64,000 nt of DNA, from NCBI RefSeq assembly GCF_014838715.1, contig NZ_CP061947.1, positions 1 through 64,000 on the forward strand. Direction: 5' to 3'. This DNA comes from Algoriphagus sp. Y33 (GTDB lineage: Bacteria; Bacteroidota; Bacteroidia; Cytophagales; Cyclobacteriaceae). The notes below the pieces were generated by a model. It saw nothing but the letters and a program-made list of their open reading frames with translations, was not told the DNA's origin and did not search any database. The translations under genes and the position numbers were made by a program. Shown here in pieces: positions 18,774 through 29,847 of the stretch. The first letter of the stretch is position 1. Every line of letters starts with the position of its first letter.

Positions 18774-19345
18774 ATTCGGACATTACAACCTACAGCTCTG
18801 GCTTGTGGAGGATTTGGAGCTTCTCCCTTTAAGATAGAATCCATTGCTCTATCCAGATAGTGCACAGACACAGCACTTTCAGCTTGTGGATTATTGTCTA
18901 GGGCACCCCTATAGCTAATAGTAGCTCCTTCTGTTGCCGGGGTCAGTAGTATGACTTCGGGGATTTTTGTGATTTTATAGAATTTGCTCAAGGTCTGTTT
19001 ATCGTCAATCAGGTACGGTGTGTTGATGCCGGATTGATCGATATAGCTTCGCAAAGTTGTTTTGTCTTCCTCATTAGTTCCGGCTTCGGGGTTTACCAGC
19101 ATGAATGTAAAGCCTTGGCTTTGGTATTTGTTTCGCAAAGTTATTAAGCGCGATTCATACATTTTGGCAAAGGGACAGTCCAAACTATGGAAAATCAACA
19201 GCAACCCTCTGCCTTTCACCTGTGACTGAAGATTAACGGCTTTACCGGTGACTGCATCGGTGAGACTGATGTCTTGCAGGCTTTGGGCAGATAGCGAGAA
19301 AAAGGAGATCAGGAGCAGGATAAGAAATAAGCTTAATTTTTTCAT
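18767..19345 (-). CDS. Exported thioredoxin-fold (redoxin/AhpC-TSA-like) protein with one active-site cysteine
   Basis: A 192-aa periplasmic or membrane-attached thioredoxin-fold protein. The signal peptide is residues 1-20 (ending LSAQ). The core has the strand GLLLIFHSLDCPFAK, with Cys57 where redoxins have CxxC but only one Cys (CPFAK), then FMLVNP, TPYLIDD and a cis-Pro loop KIPEVILL. The C-terminus AVGCNVRIY carries a second Cys (187), as in the redoxin branch that ends GCxIxW. Role: thiol-dependent redox activity is likely, substrate unknown. It begins one base after the phosphopantetheinyl transferase stop on the same strand, so the two are probably co-transcribed. Confidence 0.75.
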   Translation of the reverse strand: MKKLSLFLILLLISFFSLSAQSLQDISLTDAVTGKAVNLQSQVKGRGLLLIFHSLDCPFAKMYESRLITLRNKYQSQGFTFMLVNPEAGTNEEDKTTLRSYIDQSGINTPYLIDDKQTLSKFYKITKIPEVILLTPATEGATISYRGALDNNPQAESAVSVHYLDRAMDSILKGEAPNPPQARAVGCNVRIY

Positions 19346-19975
19346 TTACCAAATGGTGTAAGTGAGCACTACATCCGAGATCACCCGAACTTGTACTGAG
19401 TAATGATGATCGGTAAAATCAGTCCCCCTGACCTTGCCTTTAATTATTCCAGTCTTCGAATCAAACGGATCCAGCAATATGTTTTCCCTAAAGGAGACTC
19501 CCCGCTTTCCCTGACATTTAAAGATAGACTCTTTAGCCGACCATGCCATGGTGTAGTGAAGGGGATCTTTTTCCAAAAAGTCTAATTCAGAGGTGTCTAG
19601 AAACCGAAATCCAATTCTTAGTATTTTCTCCCGGATCAAATCCATATCTATTCCTACGGGATTGTCCCGATGATAAATTGCTCCGGCGTAGCCCATCGTA
19701 TGCGACAGTGACATGTATCCATGACCGTTCATTGCTTGGGATTTGCCATGTTCATCCTTGAAAAAACCCGGATAGGGTACATGCAACACCTTCAGAGCAT
19801 CCCGGATAGCCATACGGGCAGTGGCCCATTCCCGCTTCTTTTCCTGATGGGAAATATTTGCATAAGCCAGTTTTTCTCTAAAGCTGAGAAAATCCAGCTC
19901 ATTTTCATCCTGAGTTTCGATTATCTTGATGGCCAAAGCCGAGGAAGAATCTATTTTTTCTATTTTTGTTTGCAT
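19346..19975 (-). CDS. 4'-phosphopantetheinyl transferase (Sfp-like)
   Basis: Transfers phosphopantetheine from CoA to carrier proteins (ACP or PCP), activating them. The 209-aa product has the two family signatures: VGIDMDLIRE (Mg-binding Asp) and AWSAKESIFKCQG (Trp-x-x-Lys-Glu motif), plus LSHTMGYAGAIY with the conserved SHT. The length and motif spacing suit the Sfp/Gsp class rather than the short AcpS class. Start ATG at 19975 gives MQTKIEKIDSS; the longer reading frame upstream would overlap the divergent WD40 gene. Only 34 bases separate the two divergent starts. Confidence 0.88.
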   Translation of the reverse strand: MQTKIEKIDSSSALAIKIIETQDENELDFLSFREKLAYANISHQEKKREWATARMAIRDALKVLHVPYPGFFKDEHGKSQAMNGHGYMSLSHTMGYAGAIYHRDNPVGIDMDLIREKILRIGFRFLDTSELDFLEKDPLHYTMAWSAKESIFKCQGKRGVSFRENILLDPFDSKTGIIKGKVRGTDFTDHHYSVQVRVISDVVLTYTIW

Positions 19976-20009
19976 AGGCCAGAAGGGCACCAAAGTCTCC
20001 GTCCAATAT

Positions 20010-20924
20010 ATGTCAAAAATAGAAGTTAATAAATTACAAACACTAACAGGGCACAATGACTGCATCTATGCACTGACGGAAGGCTGTGATCCCCGCTTTT
20101 TTTATACAGGAGCAGGGGACGGAATGGTCGTAGAATGGGATCTGGATCATCCCCAAGACGGAAAATTGATCGCAAGACTTCCCCACTCAGTGTATGCCTT
20201 GGCAATAGACTCTCTCAGGAATTTACTTTTCATAGGACATAATTTCGAAGGAATCCATGTGATAGACTTGACTGAAAGTAAAGAAGTCTGGTCACTGAGG
20301 CTGACAGATCAGGCAATCTTTGATATCAAGGTCTTTGGGGATGAGGCCTATATCGGTACAGGAGATGGGGTACTGATCGTAGTTGATATCAATTCTAAAA
20401 GTATCAAAAAGCATATCAAGTTGAGCGCTAAAAGTATCCGTGTTATGTCCTTGGCAAAGGATAGAAGGCAGCTGGCAGTAGGGTTGAGTGATCACACCGT
20501 GAAAGTACTGGATCTGACAGCTGATTTTCGTCCCATTGCAAATTTGACCGGTCATACCAACTCAGTTTTTGCGCTTTCCTATTCTCCGGATGAGTCTATG
20601 CTAGTCAGTGCAGGAAGGGATGCGCGTTTGAAGTTCTGGGAAACGACCACTTATTCTTTACAAGAGAACATTGTGGCACATATGTATGCCATTAATTATT
20701 TATATTTCAAGGAGGACGGAAACCTCCTAGTCACCTGCTCCATGGACAAATCAATCAAGGTTTGGGATGCTGTTGAGAAAAAACTCCTCAAGGTCATCGA
20801 CAAGGCAAGAAATGCCGGCCACGGTACTTCAATAAACAAGGTGGTTTGGAGTAGCTATCAGGGCAATGTTATTTCGGTGTCTGATGACCGAACTATTTCT
20901 ATTTGGAAAATTGAAACGAATTAA
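20010..20924 (+). CDS. WD40-repeat protein
   Basis: A 304-aa predicted beta-propeller, presumably a scaffold. Repeats begin TLTGHNDCIYAL, then PHSVYALAID, LTDQAIFDIKVF, SAKSIRVMSLA, LTGHTNSVFALSYSPDESML, VAHMYAINYLYF and TSINKVVWSS. Classic WD-type ends are visible (VEWDLD, LKFWET, IKVWDA, ISIWKI), about seven blades in all. No signal peptide, so cytosolic. ATG at 20010 gives MSKIEVNKLQTLTGH; the more upstream in-frame start would run into the divergent transferase gene. It is the first gene of a tight operon, 3 bases before the DivIVA-like gene. Confidence 0.85.
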   Translation: MSKIEVNKLQTLTGHNDCIYALTEGCDPRFFYTGAGDGMVVEWDLDHPQDGKLIARLPHSVYALAIDSLRNLLFIGHNFEGIHVIDLTESKEVWSLRLTDQAIFDIKVFGDEAYIGTGDGVLIVVDINSKSIKKHIKLSAKSIRVMSLAKDRRQLAVGLSDHTVKVLDLTADFRPIANLTGHTNSVFALSYSPDESMLVSAGRDARLKFWETTTYSLQENIVAHMYAINYLYFKEDGNLLVTCSMDKSIKVWDAVEKKLLKVIDKARNAGHGTSINKVVWSSYQGNVISVSDDRTISIWKIETN

Positions 20925-20927
20925 CCT

Positions 20928-21878
20928 ATGAAGATCACACCGGCAGCCATTCGGCAAAAAACCTTTGAACTTGTGTTCAGAGGATATGAAAAAAAAGATG
21001 TAACCTTATTTTTGGATGAAATAAGTGAAGTAGTGGATGCCCTTCACAAGGAAAACATGGAGCTTAAGACCAAGCTTCAAAATACCGAGGCTGAGGCAAA
21101 GCGCCTGAAAGATGTGGAGGAATCACTTTTCCGAACGTTGAAAACAGCCGAAGACACTGGCGCGGCTATCATCGTAGAAGCAAATGAAGCTGCGGACTTG
21201 ATCATAGCAGATGCAAACGAAACTGCTGAGAATGCTACCAAACATATAGATCAGTTGGTGGCCGATTCAAGGAAGCAGGCTGAGGAGCAAGCTGCGGCTA
21301 TCATAGGAGCAGCAGAGACAAAAGCAAAGGACACCATTTTGGAACTGAGAGAAAGTATGCAGGGGCTTGTAAGGTCTTACGAAGGCCTTGCTGAGCAAAG
21401 AGAATCTATGGTGAAAAGTCTGAAGAGAATTGCGCAGGATACCTTGAATCAAATTGATCTTTCTGAAGCGCATTTTTCTAGAATTGATGCCAAGGCGCAT
21501 GCCAGAGCTATTGACGAATTAAGCAGATCCCAGCTGTATACTTTTGCAAATCTGGAAAAACTCGGATATGAAGTAGCAGAAGAAATTGAAGAAAATCCTC
21601 TGGCTGAAATGGAAGTCGTTGAAGAGCAGCTAGAACTGGAGGAACATGATTCTACTCCTGATGTGGAATTGGAGATAAATGAAGAAGAAAAAGAGGAGCT
21701 GGAAATGGAGGATACCAAAATGCAGCTGGAAGATGAGGTTTTGGAAGAGGATATAGAGGAACTCGAAGAAGTGAAGAAAAAACCGATTTCGGAAACTGTC
21801 AGGCCGCAGGCAGCTTCGCAAAAATACCCGGAAGATCCAAAAAGCCAGTCAGGATCCTTTTTTGACCAGTTTGACTGA
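20928..21878 (+). CDS. DivIVA-like coiled-coil protein
   Basis: 316 aa. The N-terminal 60 residues match the DivIVA domain: ITPAAIRQKTFELVFRGYEK, then DVTLFLDEISEVVDAL and a coiled coil starting KENMELKTKL. A long Ala/Glu-rich coiled coil follows (about 45-200), containing IIVEANEAADLIIADANETA repeats. The C-terminus (about 220-300) is extremely acidic (EEEKEELEMED...), ending QSGSFFDQFD. In Gram-positive bacteria DivIVA senses membrane curvature and organises poles and septa; such proteins are less studied in Bacteroidota. The tail is probably disordered. It sits between the WD40 and folB genes with overlapping or 3-base spacing, so all are co-transcribed. A role in cell shape or division is an inference. 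Confidence 0.8.
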   Translation: MKITPAAIRQKTFELVFRGYEKKDVTLFLDEISEVVDALHKENMELKTKLQNTEAEAKRLKDVEESLFRTLKTAEDTGAAIIVEANEAADLIIADANETAENATKHIDQLVADSRKQAEEQAAAIIGAAETKAKDTILELRESMQGLVRSYEGLAEQRESMVKSLKRIAQDTLNQIDLSEAHFSRIDAKAHARAIDELSRSQLYTFANLEKLGYEVAEEIEENPLAEMEVVEEQLELEEHDSTPDVELEINEEEKEELEMEDTKMQLEDEVLEEDIEELEEVKKKPISETVRPQAASQKYPEDPKSQSGSFFDQFD

Positions 21879-22243
21879 TGGGAAAGGTAAGCCTTGAAGG
21901 GATAGAATTTCATGCGTATCACGGTGCTTATCCGGAGGAGACAGTGCTTGGTAACCGCTTCACTTTAGATCTTGAGCTGGAGACTGATTTTCGTGAGGCG
22001 ATGCTTCATGATGATCTAAGTGCCACGGTGGATTATTCCAAACTTTACAAATTGATCAAAGCCAGAATGGATGTGAAAGTGAAATTGCTGGAGCACCTCG
22101 GGCATATGATTGTGACGGATATATTGGAAGCCTATCCGAAAACCATCAAAATTAGATTGACACTCAAAAAACATCACCCTGCATTGGGCGGCTTAGTGAA
22201 TTTTTCCTCTGTACAAATTCAATACCCTGAAGATTATGCGTAA
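21878..22243 (+). CDS. folB: Dihydroneopterin aldolase
   Basis: Catalyses retro-aldol cleavage of 7,8-dihydroneopterin to 6-hydroxymethyl-7,8-dihydropterin in folate synthesis. The 121-aa length is typical. The N-terminus KVSLEGIEFHAYHGAYPEE carries the conserved YHG, then GNRFTLDLEL, LSATVDYSKLYKLI and a C-terminal KIRLTLKKHHPALGG near the catalytic Lys region. The start overlaps the DivIVA-like stop (TGATG). Confidence 0.95.
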   Translation: MGKVSLEGIEFHAYHGAYPEETVLGNRFTLDLELETDFREAMLHDDLSATVDYSKLYKLIKARMDVKVKLLEHLGHMIVTDILEAYPKTIKIRLTLKKHHPALGGLVNFSSVQIQYPEDYA

Positions 22244-23099
22244 TTGTTTCTTGGCTATCCTCCTGGTGCTTGGTTCTATCGGAACACTGAGGGCCCAGGG
22301 AGAAGCTTATCAGTTTTTTACAAGCAAAGGCAAAAAGATAAATCTCAATCAAGTGCTCAAAGAAGCAAGGCGCACTGATGCTGTGTTCTTTGGAGAGCTT
22401 CACAACAACAGTTTGGGACATTGGTTGCAACTGCAGGTGCTGAAAGGGTTGCATTCTGAAAACCCGGATTTGGTAGTGGGATCCGAGATTTTTGAGCGGG
22501 AAGATCAGTTGAATTTGGACGAATGGTTTTCGGGTAAAATTACTGAAAGTAGTTTTGAGGCTGAGGCTAAACTTTGGAAGAATTACACCATGGACTACCG
22601 TCCTGTTTTGCGCTTCGCAAAAGAGAAAGGACTGAAATTCATAGCAACAAATGTCCCGCGGAAATATGCGTCTGTTGTCAGCAAATCGGGCTTGGAAGCT
22701 CTGGATTCGCTTTCTTCCCAGGCGAAAAGTTACATTGCGAAGTTGCCTGTGGAAGTGGATATGAGTTTGCCCGGATATGTAGCGATGAAGGATATGATGC
22801 ACGGGGCACCGGGTAATCCTGAGTTTATGATCCAAGCGCAGGCATTGAAGGATGCCACAATGGCGGAGTCACTTTATGAGTCTTTGCAAGCTGGCAAACA
22901 AATCTATCACATCAATGGGGCTTATCATTCTAAAGATGGTGAAGGGATACTCTGGTATCTGAAAAGGGAGTTTCCAAAGGTGAAGATTTTGAATATCCAT
23001 ACCGTAACACAAGATCAGCTAGACAAGCTGGATGATGAAAACGCCAAAAGTGGGGAGATCATTCTTGTCTTACCAAGTGACAGCCATACCACGTATTGA
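22236..23099 (+). CDS. ChaN-like exported protein (haem-binding uptake / Tiki superfamily)
   Basis: 287 aa with a signal peptide (about 1-20, ending LRAQ). The body matches the ChaN (DUF399) fold: AVFFGELHNNSLGH near 47-60 with the conserved GExHxN, LVVGSEIFEREDQ, and the late INGAYHSKDGEG motif with His. Family members have been linked to haem/iron handling and the fold relates to Tiki/TraB metalloproteases. The exact role here is unknown. The start overlaps the folB stop by 8 bases. Confidence 0.8.
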   Translation: MRNCFLAILLVLGSIGTLRAQGEAYQFFTSKGKKINLNQVLKEARRTDAVFFGELHNNSLGHWLQLQVLKGLHSENPDLVVGSEIFEREDQLNLDEWFSGKITESSFEAEAKLWKNYTMDYRPVLRFAKEKGLKFIATNVPRKYASVVSKSGLEALDSLSSQAKSYIAKLPVEVDMSLPGYVAMKDMMHGAPGNPEFMIQAQALKDATMAESLYESLQAGKQIYHINGAYHSKDGEGILWYLKREFPKVKILNIHTVTQDQLDKLDDENAKSGEIILVLPSDSHTTY

Positions 23100-23102
23100 A
23101 TC

Positions 23103-23558
23103 TTGTACAGTAAAGCTGAAACATCGAGAATCCGATCGGAATTTTGGATCGCTTTTGGGCAATACATGAAGCCTATTCCGAATGCGGAAGGCAGAAGAAT
23201 CAACTGGCCAAATTATAAGACCGGAGTTCGCAACATTTATTTTCGGATGAAGGCAGAGCGTGATTTTGCATCTATTGGAATAGAAATTGGCCATCCCGAC
23301 GAAGAACTGCAGGAATTGTATTTTGATCAATTTGGCTCCTTTAAAAAAATGTTTGAATCCACCATAGGAGAGGAGTGGGATTGGAAATTACATCAGGTGA
23401 ATGAATTTGGGCAGCAGGTGTCTAAAATCGAAAAAATTCTCCCAAACGTAAATGTGATGGATTCGGAGGACTGGCCGAAGATTATCTCTTTTCTCAAACC
23501 CAGAATCATCGCGTTGGATGAGTTTTGGCAGAATGTGAAACCGGGTTTCGAGAGTTGA
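23103..23558 (+). CDS. DUF4268 domain protein
   Basis: A 151-aa single-domain protein of the DUF4268 family, common in Bacteroidota. Recognisable are RSEFWIAFGQYMKPIPNAEG, NWPNYKTGVRNIYFRM and IGIEIGHPDEELQELYFDQF. Relatives begin M-Y-S-K right before the REFW-type segment. Here the equivalent codon is TTG followed by YSK, four bases after the previous stop, so TTG is the likely start; the first ATG is inside the domain. Function unknown; the fold resembles nuclease-like domains found in some restriction proteins. It may end the WD40 operon. Confidence 0.7.
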   Translation: MYSKAETSRIRSEFWIAFGQYMKPIPNAEGRRINWPNYKTGVRNIYFRMKAERDFASIGIEIGHPDEELQELYFDQFGSFKKMFESTIGEEWDWKLHQVNEFGQQVSKIEKILPNVNVMDSEDWPKIISFLKPRIIALDEFWQNVKPGFES

Positions 23559-23578
23559 AATATTACTATCAGTATTAT

Positions 23579-24592
23579 ATGAAGATTCATTCTCCTTCCA
23601 AAATAGGTGTGTTTTGGACATTGCTGGCTATTATTACTCTGTATGGCTGTGATAAGAGTTTTGTTCCACAAACCCATTTTTACTATTGGAAAAGCAATGC
23701 GCGCCTTGGTGAACTGGAAAAGGAAACGTTTGAAACACTTCAAGCCGAGAAACTGTACATTAGGCTATTCGACATTGACAAAAAGCCGGGAACACAGCCC
23801 GAACCTGTGGGGGTCATCAATGCTTTTGATACAACAGGATTAAATGCTGTTTACATTCCGGTGGTGTTTATTACAAACAGGGTGTTTACGGGGTTGACCC
23901 AAGAAGAAATCAAATTACTTGCCGTAAATACACATCAACTTATCGGGCAAATCTCCAAGAAAAACAAGCCTATAAACTACGGTGAAATTCAAATAGATTG
24001 CGACTGGACTAATACTACTCAATCCGCTTTTTTCTCTTTTTTAGAGCACTTAAAGCAACTTTCAAACACTGAGATAAGCTGCACTTTGCGACTCCATCAA
24101 GTGAAATATAAGGAAAGTACGGGGATTCCGCCTGTTGACAAAGTGTATCTGATGGCCTATGCGACCTCAAGCCCATTGGAAGATACCAAACTTAATTCCA
24201 TACTCGATTTGGCATTGCTTGAAGATTATTTGCAGACCATCAACGAGTACCCTTTGCCATTTGACGTTGCATTGCCGCTTTATTCTTGGGCGATAGTCAC
24301 CAATCATCTGGGTGAGAAAAAACTGATCAACGGAGTAAGTACTCAGGAGCTGGAAAATGAAAATTTTGAAAAAAATAACAGCAGTACCTACACCGTGCTG
24401 CAAGATGTATTTGTAAGAGGAATGTGGCTCAACAAAGGATTTACCGTTAAAGTAGAAGCCATTAGCCCACAGTTATTAAGAGACACAAAAATCTATTTTA
24501 GGAAGAAAATAAAGCAACCGTACAACCTTATTTATTATCATTTAGACAGCTTGTTTTTAGAGCGGTTTTCAATAGATGATTTGGAGGGTTAA
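23579..24592 (+). CDS. Lipoprotein with GH-like (DUF3142-like) features
   Basis: 337 aa from the ATG at 23579, which begins a lipoprotein signal peptide with lipobox LYGC (Cys near residue 24). The remainder resembles a glycoside-hydrolase-like barrel: INYGEIQIDCDWTNTTQSAF, VYLMAYATSS, and PLPFDVALPLYSWAIV near 220-240, a pattern seen in DUF3142-type proteins. No enzymatic role is proven. It lies 61 bases upstream of an 849-aa exported protein; the pair look like one unit. The longer upstream reading frame overlaps the DUF4268 gene and lacks a signal peptide. Confidence 0.6.
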   Translation: MKIHSPSKIGVFWTLLAIITLYGCDKSFVPQTHFYYWKSNARLGELEKETFETLQAEKLYIRLFDIDKKPGTQPEPVGVINAFDTTGLNAVYIPVVFITNRVFTGLTQEEIKLLAVNTHQLIGQISKKNKPINYGEIQIDCDWTNTTQSAFFSFLEHLKQLSNTEISCTLRLHQVKYKESTGIPPVDKVYLMAYATSSPLEDTKLNSILDLALLEDYLQTINEYPLPFDVALPLYSWAIVTNHLGEKKLINGVSTQELENENFEKNNSSTYTVLQDVFVRGMWLNKGFTVKVEAISPQLLRDTKIYFRKKIKQPYNLIYYHLDSLFLERFSIDDLEG

Positions 24593-24653
24593 TTCATTGA
24601 ATTTACTGCTTTTTGACCTTTGCCATAGTACCCAAACATAAACTTAAAAACAG

Positions 24654-27557
<2,904 letters not shown>

Positions 27558-27579
27558 TTAGAGTATAATGATGGTATAT

Positions 27580-27606
27580 GAAAGTTGAGGGTTATAACCC
27601 CGACTC
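27580..27606 (-). pseudogene. Decayed 3' half of a tRNA-Thr
   Basis: Between the two tRNA-Thr genes the minus strand reads AGTCGGGGTTATAACCCTC followed by AACTTTC. This resembles the variable loop, T-arm and acceptor 3' strand of the neighbouring tRNAs (GGTCGGGGGTTCGAATCCCTC then AACTCCCA). No matching 5' half is present. Confidence 0.55.
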
Positions 27607-27646
27607 TTTTGATGCTAATAACGTCCATTTCGAACGTTAAATGTTG

Positions 27647-27721
27647 TGGGAGTTGAGGGATTCGAACCCCCGACCCTCTGCTTGTAAGGCAGATGCTCTG
27701 AACCAACTGAGCTAAACTCCC
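27647..27721 (-). tRNA. tRNA-Thr (TGT), copy 2
   Basis: Same 75-nt sequence as 27462-27536, with anticodon TGT and all arms intact. It is the upstream copy on the minus strand. Confidence 0.95.
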
Positions 27722-27862
27722 ATCTTTGTGTTTCCTTTCCGTTCGAAAGGGAATGCAAAGGTAATTAGAGATTCGTCTGTGACAAATCTTGAATTGGTTT
27801 TTTTTTAGAATAGAAAATAATCGTTTGATAATGAGGAGGTAATTTATTTTCTCTGTAGACGC

Positions 27863-29689
27863 TTATTCCAAATTCAGCATAAAGCCAGCTCTAAACCATC
27901 TTCCCGGCATTTGGACAGTGCCTGCTTCTAGGTAATCTGTGTTGGTAATATTGGAAGCTTCCGCAAAGAATCCCACTTTTCCTGTACGGTTATAATCTAC
28001 CCGCATATCCAGCAAATAATAAGGATCTTGGCCCATTCTTTCCAAATACCTCATTTTGGTGTTCCATTCGATTTTTTGGCCTATACCTGCAAGTACTCCT
28101 CCGATGACTTGATTTTTTAAAGCTGAGAAGGAGTATAGTGTTTCGATTCCGGGTTGATTGATCAGATTTGCATCAATGTAATTATAGGCAACCATAAATT
28201 CCTTGATCTGAAGAGCCCTTCCATTCGGATTTACATGGTAGTTTAAAGACGCTTCAATTCCATTGAATTTCACTTTATTAAAATTCTGAGGCTGCCAAGG
28301 AGTTTCCTGATCAGGTCTAGTCCATTCGATCAAATTATCTGTGTTTCTATTGAAGTAGACCAATTCTGCAAAGAATCCCGATTTAGACCATTTAGCACCA
28401 ATCTCGAAGTTTTGCGCTTGCTCAGGTTGAAGCTGATCGTTTCCGACATTCGTTGGGCCTTGATAGTAAAGGTCGGTATAAGTTGGGATTCTAAAACTTA
28501 TGCCATAGCCGGAATATATCCGTAATTCCTTGGTTGCTTGAAAGCCCAGTTCGGCACCCGGAAAATGCTTCCATCCATAACCTGTATAGTAATTGGAATA
28601 TACTCCTGCGCGTAAATCCACTTTCGTTCCAAAATTGATCATCTGTTCCAGAAATATACCGGTCAGCGTACGTTCCCTGTCCCCGAGATTGGTGCTTTCT
28701 ATGGATTCCCTTCTGGTTTCTATTCCAAATCCGGTGGTGCCCAGACCGGTTTCAAAATTCCCGTTCGCTTCCAAGGCGAAGACATCTGTCGTGTGGTTGT
28801 TTTTATAGAATTCCGGCTCATTCCGTCTTAGTACATATTCATCCCGGTTTCTTCGGAAATATCCACGGGTATTCAAGTAGAACTTATTCAGTGTCAGCGT
28901 GTTACTTAATGAAGCTAAGGTCGTTTGTATGCTTTCCCATTGATCGGGAAAAGTGCTGGAGTAAAAACCATTTGCTCCAAAATCCCTGTCTGTATAGGCA
29001 ATCATACCTTTTACCGTGTTCTTCTCATCCAGGTCAAACCCGCCTTCGTAGAAAATATTGCTTACCTGATAATCTGAGTTATACCAGTGGCCATTAGAGT
29101 CATCGTGTGATATAGCTAGATTTTGCTTGTAATTTCCGACAGGAAGAGAGCCGGCGAAATTTATCCCTTTCATACCAAAGTCACCGGCATATCCCTGAAC
29201 TCTTGCATATCTTCTATCACTGAGATCAGTAATCACATTGATTGCTCCTGCATATGCATTTTGGCCGAATACCCGGGATGCAGGGCCTTTCAATACTTCC
29301 ACTCTATCTATATTCACCAGAGGAACAGGGATATTCATCATGTGATGTCCGGTCTGTGGATCGCTTAGCTTGATGCCATTAAGGAGCATAAGCGTCTGTT
29401 CAAACGATCCACCGCGGATACTTACATCTGCCTGTACACCTGTCACGCCGCGCTGGCGAATATCCAGACCTGGCACGAAGGACAGTACTTCGGGAAGGCT
29501 TCTGCCGGGGGTGGTTTCTATTTGAAGTTTACTGATTAGTGAGATGTTTCTGCTTTGCTTCGAAAAAGGAAGCTGAATTCTGTTTTCTTGAATAATTACT
29601 TCACCTAAGTCCCGAGTGGTGGTATCCGTCTGGGCATTCACCGTAAAGTTTAATATCAGGGAAGTCACTAAGAGTACTAATTTTTTCAT
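27863..29689 (-). CDS. TonB-dependent outer-membrane receptor (BtuB/vitamin-type)
   Basis: 608 aa from the ATG at 29689, which begins a signal peptide (MKKLVLLVTSLILNFTVNAQ). The longer frame upstream adds 41 residues with no signal. A plug domain follows with LPEVLSFVPGLDIRQRGVTG, DVSIRGGSFEQTLMLLNGI and VEVLKGPASRVFGQNAYAGA, then a 22-strand-type barrel ending RWFRAGFMLNLE. Unlike the SusC protein here, it lacks the N-terminal carboxypeptidase-like domain. The size suits vitamin, haem or siderophore receptors. I saw no cobalamin riboswitch core in the 158-base upstream gap, so the ligand is unknown. Confidence 0.9.
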   Translation of the reverse strand: MKKLVLLVTSLILNFTVNAQTDTTTRDLGEVIIQENRIQLPFSKQSRNISLISKLQIETTPGRSLPEVLSFVPGLDIRQRGVTGVQADVSIRGGSFEQTLMLLNGIKLSDPQTGHHMMNIPVPLVNIDRVEVLKGPASRVFGQNAYAGAINVITDLSDRRYARVQGYAGDFGMKGINFAGSLPVGNYKQNLAISHDDSNGHWYNSDYQVSNIFYEGGFDLDEKNTVKGMIAYTDRDFGANGFYSSTFPDQWESIQTTLASLSNTLTLNKFYLNTRGYFRRNRDEYVLRRNEPEFYKNNHTTDVFALEANGNFETGLGTTGFGIETRRESIESTNLGDRERTLTGIFLEQMINFGTKVDLRAGVYSNYYTGYGWKHFPGAELGFQATKELRIYSGYGISFRIPTYTDLYYQGPTNVGNDQLQPEQAQNFEIGAKWSKSGFFAELVYFNRNTDNLIEWTRPDQETPWQPQNFNKVKFNGIEASLNYHVNPNGRALQIKEFMVAYNYIDANLINQPGIETLYSFSALKNQVIGGVLAGIGQKIEWNTKMRYLERMGQDPYYLLDMRVDYNRTGKVGFFAEASNITNTDYLEAGTVQMPGRWFRAGFMLNLE

Positions 29690-29847
29690 GGGTAAGATAT
29701 GTAAATAGCAATCCAAAAGTGGCCTTAAAATATACCTTTTCCAATACCGGTAATTTTCTAAAAATTCGTTAAAGGGATAGCTCTCATGTAAAATATGGTG
29801 GGGCTTAAACACGTAATCCTTACTTTTAGGGCTAAAACAATACGTAT

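Noticed and set aside
19926..20009. 28-residue extension of the WD40 protein.
   Set aside because: It overlaps the start of the divergent phosphopantetheinyl transferase; the first WD repeat follows the ATG at 20010.
21449..21922. 157-aa Ser-rich frame antisense to the DivIVA-like gene.
   Set aside because: A low-complexity mirror of the Glu-rich coding strand; no independent support.
29690..29847. Cobalamin (or other) riboswitch upstream of the BtuB-like receptor.
   Set aside because: The conserved core words of the B12 riboswitch, such as GCCACTG with an upstream AAAGGGAA-type block, were not found in a suitable order.
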